Shown in pieces: positions 31,617 to 37,778 of a DNA stretch of 37,778 bases. The stretch spans positions 1 through 37,778 of IMG/VR virus record IMGVR_UViG_3300007509_000425. The stretch is one strand, 5' to 3'. Both the position numbers and the translations under genes were made by a program. Source of the DNA: a virus. The notes under the pieces were generated by a model, which did not search any database, was not told the origin of the DNA, and worked only from the letters and a program-made list of their open reading frames with translations. How positions within the stretch are numbered: the stretch's first letter is position 1; the number at the start of each line of letters is the position of its first letter.

Positions 31617-34600
31617 ATGGCAGATTTTGTATTAGGAAGAATTAGATTCCAATTTAAAGGCGAATGGACAACAGCCACAGCATACATTAAAGATGATTGT
31701 GTGGAGTATGGTGGTAATGTTTATGTCGTAAAGGAAAACCACACCTCAAATGCAGATTTTTATGTTGACCTTGCTGCTTCTAAACTAGCAAAGTTTACAA
31801 GTGGACAGGCTTGGAAAGGTGCATGGACCGCAACTACTTATTATAAAGTAGACGAAGTAATTTCTTGGGGTGGTAAGAATTATATTTGTAACACCGGACA
31901 CACATCACAAGCTAGTTTATATGATGATACAGCAAAGTGGACAGAGTATAACTCTGGGTTTGCTTGGAAGGGTGCTTACACAAACGCAACAGATTACAAA
32001 CTTAATGATGTAGTCAAGTATGGTGCATCAACATATATTTGTAACACACAACACACCGCAGGTGCTACATTAGACGAAACTAAATTTGATCTATTTGCTT
32101 CTGGTTTAGAATTTGAGGATTCTTGGGCAGCAGGCACACAGTACCAGTTAGGTGATGTTGTAACTTATGGCGGATACACTTATGCCGCTGTTAGACAAAA
32201 TGTAGGGGTTTCTCCTTATAATAATACTTCTGATTGGGAAATATTATCTACTGGATTTAAATTAAAGAGTACATATAATAATTCTACTGCTTATAGTCCA
32301 GGTGATGTTGTAATCTTTGGCGGACATTCATATTCTGCTAAAGTAGATACAACAGGAAACACCCCAGATTCAGCAACACATTGGGAAAAAATTGTAGAAG
32401 GCTTTACATGGAGAGATAGTTGGACAGACACTACGGTTTATAATCCAGGTGACACAGTTAGTCATCTAGCAAATTCTTATCGTTGTAAGCTTACTCACAC
32501 TGCTTCAAATGGTGTTAATGATCCGGTTACAGACAGTATCGGAACTTACTGGGATGTACTTGCAGAGGGTGATTCGCAGGCAGTATTAACCCAACGGGGT
32601 GATGTGCTATCACGAAATGCTACTGCAAATTATAGAATTCCTATTGGTACATCCGGACAAGTTCTTAAAGTTGATTCTGCCGGTCAAGAGCCAGAATGGG
32701 GTTATTCTGGTGTTGTTCCTGGTGTGTTTTATGTTGGTAAGAACGGTGCGGATGATGCTACTTCAGGACGAGGAACAACACCTGATAAGCCTTATTTAAC
32801 AATTAAATATGCTTGTGAAGCATTAGATTCAGCTGCAAAATCTAATCCTGATGCTTCGCTTCGATTAACTAATAATAAAGAATTCCTGAAAGATGAGGTC
32901 GTTGCTTGGATTGCTCAACAGGTATTTCTTAATACTAGCAACCCTGGTTCACCTTGGTATAATTATACATACGACAGTGGTAAGTGCGAAAGGGACGTTG
33001 GTTATTTAATTGATTCTTTAGACCATGATATGGTCTATGGGGGTAATTCTTGGATCAGACAGTTTGCTATGATGTTTTGGGCAAATGACACTTATCCTGG
33101 TGGCCCTTCTGGTGATACCGCATTAATTGACGGTACACGGGAACCAGAAAAGCTTGTTCACGAAAAATTGCGTGATATTATTAATAACAATATATTCACT
33201 GGTACAGCTTATAGTTCACTACAATCTCCAGTAATAACTACACAGGACACTTCCGGGAACAATGGAGAAGCTGGCACTGATGCAATTATTACTGCTAGTA
33301 TTTTAATAGATACTAATGCTTTAGATAGCGGTCTTTCGACTTTGCCTGCACTAGTTACACCAACAACCGATTCTAGAACTTTATTTGTTAGGACCGGTAT
33401 CTATGAAGAGCAGTTACCGATTAAAGTCCCAGAAGGTGTTGCCGTTATGGGTGATGAAATGAGAAGTGTTACAGTCAAACCTACTTCCGGTAATTCAGAT
33501 GACGGTTCAACACCTAACAACCGCTCTGATATGTTCCAGATGAACGAAAAGACTACTATTCGTGGCATGACCATGACGGGTCTTATCGGTCAGTTGGCAT
33601 CTGCTTCATCTGATGGTCTACAACGACCGACAGAAACAGCAGGCGCTACAAGGTCTGGTGTTGCTGTTGCTCTTGATCCGAACGGACTTGTTTATCTACA
33701 GTCACCATTTGTTCAGAACGCAGTACACATTAGTTATTCTGGTGCTGTAGGCATTAAGATTGATGGTGGATTACACCCGATGGGTTATGATTCTATTCTT
33801 GCTAATGACTTCACACAGATATGTGATGATGGTGTTGGCGTATGGACAAAGAACGCTGGCCGATCAGAAATTGTATCTGTGTTTACATACTATTGTCATA
33901 TGGGTTACCTTGCAGATTCGGGTGGTACAATTCGAGCTGCAAACTGTAACAACTCATACGGAGAATACGGAGCTGTATCTTCTGGTGTAGACCCACTTGA
34001 AGTACCTGCAACAGGTACTGTTAATAACTTAAGCCAACAGGCTATAGTGGGACGAGTACTTGCAGGACATAATACTGCAGGCACAGGTGCTATACAGAGA
34101 ATCGAATTTGAATACGCTGGTAATAATTATAACCATGGCGTTGCCGCTACACTAGGTACTTTTGGTGCGGCTCACGGTTCACGAACTCAAGGTTCTTATG
34201 TTGCTTGTACTCAAGACGCTACAACAGGTTCTGGTACTGGCTTAATAGTTAATATAGATATTGGTAGTTCTGGTCAAGTAACAGGTCATCTCCTAATTAG
34301 TGGTGGTGATGCTCATGCCGCAACTGATACAATTAGTATCAACGACTCTCAGTTGGGAGGCGGCGGTGCACCTGCACTAACATTTAATGTTGCTACTATA
34401 GAAACTGCTACAATCGCATTTTCTGGTGCAGGCGCTAGTGGGGCTGCTACACTTGCTATCAATGATGGTGGTGTTAGACACGTTGATGTTACAACAACTG
34501 GTGAGAACCATGTAACAACTACATCGTCTGCTCAGACTGGTACTGCAACAACTATTACTCTTGCTTTGTCAGATACAAACGTAACGGGTTTCTATAATGG

Positions 34601-36401
34601 AATGAGAATTACTATTACCGATGGTACTGGCACAGGTCAGACAGGTATTATTAGTGCCCATAACGGATCAACTAAAGTTTGTACAATAGTTAATGAAGCT
34701 GCAGGTTCTGGTTGGGATTATTTTGGAGGCAGATCATCTGCTGAGACAACACTAGATGCCACAACGACTTATGAAATTGAACCACGAATTCATTTCACAG
34801 GCGGTGGTACACCATCTAGAACGGCTTTGGCTAGAGTGTCGGTTAAGTCGGCGAAGATTCAGAAAATCTTTATTCTTGATGCTGGAGCAGGATATAGTTC
34901 TGCACCAACAGCAATAATTACTGACCCCAATGCAACAACATTAGGAACTGCAACTCCTATAATAGGTAATGGAGTAATTGGCCAATCAACTATTACTGTG
35001 GGTGGTACAGGATATAAGACTGCAACAACAACAGGAACCATAAGTGGTGATGGTTATTCAAACATCAACCCAGTGGGTAACAGTTTTGTTGCTGATGGTC
35101 TATCAAAGGAACCTAAAGAAGGAGCTAGTTTTCAGTTTGCACATGACGGCAATACAAGTTACTTGGTTGTTAGTGCTACTAATTATGTGGGCCAGACAAA
35201 GTTTACTCCGTCTGCGGCAACATATAATCCCGGAACAGGTGTATTAGTATTAACAGTTGGGGCACACTCCTTGACAGTTGGTCAAACAATAGAGATTGCA
35301 AATCAAAGTTTAACATTTACTTGTGCTGAAGATAGTCATGGTAGTAACCATTTATACCCACGGCCAGCTGATCCTGCAGGTAATGGTGCATCATTGTCCA
35401 TCACAGCAGTAACAGCAGATACACTTACCGTGAATGTTGGTGTATCATCTAACACAACAGCACATACATTTGTTGCTTCAACGGCCAATGCAGTTACAGG
35501 TGGTCTTGGACAGGCAACAATTACTTGTTCGCCGCTTATAACAAAGGCATTAACTCCGCCTGACAATACAGCTATTACGTTTAGGGATAAGTACTCTAAC
35601 ATCAGAATGACTGGACATGACTTCTTGGATATTGGTACTGGTAGTTTTGCAGACACCAACTATCCGACTGAAGAACCATTACAGGCATCCGATGCTGACG
35701 ATGAGGTTATTGAGAAAGATCGTGGTAGAGTATTCTACACATCGACTGACCAAGATGGTAACTACAGAGTTGGTGACCTATTCAAAGTACATCAGGCCAC
35801 TGGTAAGGCTACACTTAATGCTGAGAGTTTTGACCTTTCAGGTCTACAAGAACTGTCACTAGGATCTGTTGCACTTGGAAGTTTTGGGGCTACAGTTTCA
35901 GAATTCTCGACAGATGGAACGTTGTCAGGAAATTCAGATAATGCTCTTGTAACAGAGAAAGCAATTAGAACGTATGTTGAAACCCAGTTAGGTGGTGGTA
36001 GTAACAACCTGACAGTCAACGAAATTCTTGTTGGTCAGTTAAAACTACATAGTAACATTATTATTACTACAGCAACTAATGGAGATTTAAAATTACAAAC
36101 AGATGGTACAGGTAAGATTTTACTTGAAGCACAGACACAAACAGCAATTGCGCCAACTGTCAATAATGATGTTACAAATAAAGTTTATGTTGACGAAGAA
36201 GCTACTTCAACAACAACAGCTTTATATGCAGATCCTTTGACTGGTGCTTTGATAGAAATTAGGTCCACTAACTTTAATGTGCCATCGCAATCAACATCAT
36301 TGCCAAATACCGATATGGTTGATACGCAATGGTTCCATGGAAGTACGACAACAGATGTTGCTGTTTCTTCAAAGGGACATTTACAACTTACAGTTACATA
36401 A
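31617..36401 (+). CDS. Long tail fibre protein with six N-terminal repeats and a beta-helix-like region
   Basis: A 1594-residue fibre. Residues 13-318 form six repeats of about 50 residues, each with W/Y-x-x-x-T-x-Y, a G-D/D-D/N-D-x-V strand and Y-G-G-x-x-Y-x-x-x-x-x-H-T, like small carbohydrate-binding modules (CBM5/12-type look). After Q-R-G-D-V-L-S-R (326-333), residues 370-700 look like a parallel beta-helix (VFYVGKNGADD, K-P-Y-L-T-I-K-Y-A, then P-E-G-V-A-V-M-G-D and T-T-I-R-G-M-T-M-T-G), as in pectate-lyase-fold fibres. The C-terminal part has F-Y-T-S-T-D-Q-D-G-N-Y-R-V-G-D, a motif of marine T4-like phage fibres. It probably recognises a host surface glycan. Its G+C looks somewhat higher than that of the cassette. 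Confidence 0.82.
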   Translation: MADFVLGRIRFQFKGEWTTATAYIKDDCVEYGGNVYVVKENHTSNADFYVDLAASKLAKFTSGQAWKGAWTATTYYKVDEVISWGGKNYICNTGHTSQASLYDDTAKWTEYNSGFAWKGAYTNATDYKLNDVVKYGASTYICNTQHTAGATLDETKFDLFASGLEFEDSWAAGTQYQLGDVVTYGGYTYAAVRQNVGVSPYNNTSDWEILSTGFKLKSTYNNSTAYSPGDVVIFGGHSYSAKVDTTGNTPDSATHWEKIVEGFTWRDSWTDTTVYNPGDTVSHLANSYRCKLTHTASNGVNDPVTDSIGTYWDVLAEGDSQAVLTQRGDVLSRNATANYRIPIGTSGQVLKVDSAGQEPEWGYSGVVPGVFYVGKNGADDATSGRGTTPDKPYLTIKYACEALDSAAKSNPDASLRLTNNKEFLKDEVVAWIAQQVFLNTSNPGSPWYNYTYDSGKCERDVGYLIDSLDHDMVYGGNSWIRQFAMMFWANDTYPGGPSGDTALIDGTREPEKLVHEKLRDIINNNIFTGTAYSSLQSPVITTQDTSGNNGEAGTDAIITASILIDTNALDSGLSTLPALVTPTTDSRTLFVRTGIYEEQLPIKVPEGVAVMGDEMRSVTVKPTSGNSDDGSTPNNRSDMFQMNEKTTIRGMTMTGLIGQLASASSDGLQRPTETAGATRSGVAVALDPNGLVYLQSPFVQNAVHISYSGAVGIKIDGGLHPMGYDSILANDFTQICDDGVGVWTKNAGRSEIVSVFTYYCHMGYLADSGGTIRAANCNNSYGEYGAVSSGVDPLEVPATGTVNNLSQQAIVGRVLAGHNTAGTGAIQRIEFEYAGNNYNHGVAATLGTFGAAHGSRTQGSYVACTQDATTGSGTGLIVNIDIGSSGQVTGHLLISGGDAHAATDTISINDSQLGGGGAPALTFNVATIETATIAFSGAGASGAATLAINDGGVRHVDVTTTGENHVTTTSSAQTGTATTITLALSDTNVTGFYNGMRITITDGTGTGQTGIISAHNGSTKVCTIVNEAAGSGWDYFGGRSSAETTLDATTTYEIEPRIHFTGGGTPSRTALARVSVKSAKIQKIFILDAGAGYSSAPTAIITDPNATTLGTATPIIGNGVIGQSTITVGGTGYKTATTTGTISGDGYSNINPVGNSFVADGLSKEPKEGASFQFAHDGNTSYLVVSATNYVGQTKFTPSAATYNPGTGVLVLTVGAHSLTVGQTIEIANQSLTFTCAEDSHGSNHLYPRPADPAGNGASLSITAVTADTLTVNVGVSSNTTAHTFVASTANAVTGGLGQATITCSPLITKALTPPDNTAITFRDKYSNIRMTGHDFLDIGTGSFADTNYPTEEPLQASDADDEVIEKDRGRVFYTSTDQDGNYRVGDLFKVHQATGKATLNAESFDLSGLQELSLGSVALGSFGATVSEFSTDGTLSGNSDNALVTEKAIRTYVETQLGGGSNNLTVNEILVGQLKLHSNIIITTATNGDLKLQTDGTGKILLEAQTQTAIAPTVNNDVTNKVYVDEEATSTTTALYADPLTGALIEIRSTNFNVPSQSTSLPNTDMVDTQWFHGSTTTDVAVSSKGHLQLTVT
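31653..32570 (+). repeat. Six tandem repeats of about 50 residues in the fibre N-terminus
   Basis: Units begin near residues 13, 65, 116, 165, 215 and 264 of the fibre. Units 1-3 end in H-T-S/A and are closest to each other (A-W-K-G-A-W/Y opens units 2 and 3); units 4-6 are more divergent and open with E-D-S-W, K-S-T-Y and R-D-S-W. Repetition is visible at protein level only. Confidence 0.85.
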
Positions 36402-36429
36402 TATAAAGGATTAGTATAGAGGAACAAAA

Positions 36430-37778
36430 ATGGCAGTTACAACAACACAAATAGGGAATCTGCATTTCAATTATAAAGGAGCCTTTGATAATGGTGCGAC
36501 TTATCTGGAAGATGATGTAGTAGAACATCGTAATACAGATTTTGTAGCATTAACAACTGTTCCAGCGGCTCAGGCACCTGCAATTCCAAAGTCAGTAACT
36601 TATACCGTTACTGTTGCAGCAGGAACTCTGTATCCTTCAGGATCAGGAAATACATTCCATTTTGCTGGAGAAGGGGTAGGCAATCCAAGTGCTGCAACTA
36701 CGAATCCAGCTCTTACTGTGAACCGAGGTGAAACACATCATTTTAATTTAGATGATTCTTCTAATGATGGACACCCTTTAGAGTTTGCTACAACAGCATC
36801 GTCACAAACATCAAATCTATATACGAAGAATGTTCGTTATTATTTAGATGGTGCGTGGGTAACTCAAACAGAATGGTCAACATTGGCAAAATTCAATGCA
36901 GCTACAACACGCAGAATAGAAATCAAATTTGCACCTGATGCACCTGTTGGTGGATCACCAGCAGATTTATGGTATTTCTGTGATGCACATGGTGCTGGTA
37001 TGGGTAATGAAATTGCAGTAACAAACGCAACACAGTATTGGACACCAATTAGGGAAAGTTTTAATTATCGAGGCACACATGATAATACAAACGGCACAGT
37101 ATATTATAAGAATGATGTTGTTAAAGTTACGGTAGATTATGATAATACGTTAGGCGGCGCATCCTTTTCTGGTACCGGAATGCTTATGGCTGACCAATCT
37201 CGGTCAACTGAAGCAATGTACATTTGTACTATAGAAAATACAGCTGATGGTACACAAGCTACTAAGCCTTGGGATAATAATTCAAATTGGAAATTAATTA
37301 ATTCTAGACACGACTTTGATGATTCAGTTATAGCTTCAAATAAAGCACAAGGTCAGATTGCTACGTTTACTGGTGATTATTTGGAGACCTTAGAAATCTC
37401 CAATCACGATAGAATTATTGGGTCAGAGTTACTTTCACGAAGTAAAGATGGACAATTTCCAGGCACATATTCAGTCAATATGGTCAATTGGATCAACGGC
37501 CGCGGCGGCGTAATGCATATAGGTTCAAATAGTGGAGGCGGAAGTGGTACAAATCAAACATTTTATACAGCAACAAATGTGGTTTTTCCGTTTTTAGATT
37601 GGTATCGTTCCACCGACCACGGCGGAACAGGCGTTCACAAAACTCCTGATGGACAAGTTCCTAAATGTATTCAACTATTACAGGGGTATGACACTGGTAT
37701 GGCATTATTTAACAATGGTGAAGTATATCACTGGGGTTATGGTGGACACGGCCAAAGTGGTGATGCATCAACTTCTAC
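36430..37778 (+). CDS. Tail fibre protein with cupredoxin-like domain and RCC1-like repeat (3' end missing)
   Basis: Open from the ATG at 36430 to the window edge (449 codons); GAGG lies just upstream. Residues 12-40 resemble one unit of the repeat in the previous fibre (F-N-Y-K-G-A-F-D-N-G, Y-L-E-D-D-V-V). Residues 53-199 look like a cupredoxin: beta strands, L-T-V-N-R-G-E-T-H-H-F, H115 in G-H-P-L, and C184-x-x-H187-x-x-x-M191 in Y-F-C-D-A-H-G-A-G-M, a full set of type 1 copper ligands. A second W/Y repeat is at about 211-300. The visible end (A-L-F-N-N-G-E-V-Y-H-W-G-Y-G, G-Q-S-G, about 424-446) is one RCC1-type propeller blade. Likely a host-recognition or adhesion fibre. Confidence 0.78.
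   Translation, partial: MAVTTTQIGNLHFNYKGAFDNGATYLEDDVVEHRNTDFVALTTVPAAQAPAIPKSVTYTVTVAAGTLYPSGSGNTFHFAGEGVGNPSAATTNPALTVNRGETHHFNLDDSSNDGHPLEFATTASSQTSNLYTKNVRYYLDGAWVTQTEWSTLAKFNAATTRRIEIKFAPDAPVGGSPADLWYFCDAHGAGMGNEIAVTNATQYWTPIRESFNYRGTHDNTNGTVYYKNDVVKVTVDYDNTLGGASFSGTGMLMADQSRSTEAMYICTIENTADGTQATKPWDNNSNWKLINSRHDFDDSVIASNKAQGQIATFTGDYLETLEISNHDRIIGSELLSRSKDGQFPGTYSVNMVNWINGRGGVMHIGSNSGGGSGTNQTFYTATNVVFPFLDWYRSTDHGGTGVHKTPDGQVPKCIQLLQGYDTGMALFNNGEVYHWGYGGHGQSGDASTS

Noticed and set aside
1-37778. tRNA genes, CRISPR arrays, insertion sequences, integrase or attachment sites
   Set aside because: None was seen on reading both strands; coding density leaves almost no room for them. Weak tRNA-like folds cannot be excluded without a scan.

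Overview
The window is a stretch of late genes from a tailed phage of the T4-like myovirus type, most likely a marine one of the cyanomyophage or pelagimyophage kind. The grounds are strongly AT-rich DNA, very tight gene packing with stop/start overlaps, a baseplate wedge block in the T4 order (25, 6, 7-like, 8), several copies of the T4-type late promoter octamer TATAAATA, and tail fibre proteins built from domains common in marine phages. The host cannot be read from this sequence. No host housekeeping gene, tRNA, CRISPR array or insertion sequence was seen.

Layout. (1) 2-160: C-terminal end of a small membrane-anchored protein with a natural seven-histidine run. (2) 165-14245: baseplate and virion block: gp25, gp6, a gp7-like protein, gp8 and a giant 2332-residue protein whose N-terminus looks like DUF4815. 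(3) 14247-17925: small virion-associated and tail-fibre-like genes, including two tandem paralogue pairs. (4) 17952-19166: a 404-residue coiled-coil protein with Trp on a heptad register. (5) 19159-30197: an accessory cassette of 13 genes: four putative glycosyltransferases, two SAM-dependent methyltransferases, a PAPS-type sulfotransferase, three radical SAM enzymes (two of them a minus-strand pair, one B12-binding), a GNAT acetyltransferase, a PP-loop ATP pyrophosphatase and a SET-domain protein. (6) 30177-30461: a control region with three late promoter boxes and a previously easy-to-miss 50-residue basic ORF on the minus strand. (7) 30462-37778: tail fibre genes, including a 1594-residue fibre with six N-terminal repeats and a beta-helix-like part, and an incomplete last gene with a cupredoxin-like domain and the start of an RCC1-like propeller.

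How it may work together. The structural genes build the baseplate and fibres. The cassette sits between two groups of fibre genes, is flanked by a pair of 112-residue paralogues, and carries late promoters of its own, so its products should appear while virions are assembled. The simplest reading is that the glycosyltransferases, sugar-type O-methyltransferase and sulfotransferase build or decorate a glycan on the virion or the host surface. The roles of the radical SAM, PP-loop, GNAT and SET genes are open; they make this more than an ordinary fibre glycosylation locus. All function calls rest on motifs read by eye, without database searches.
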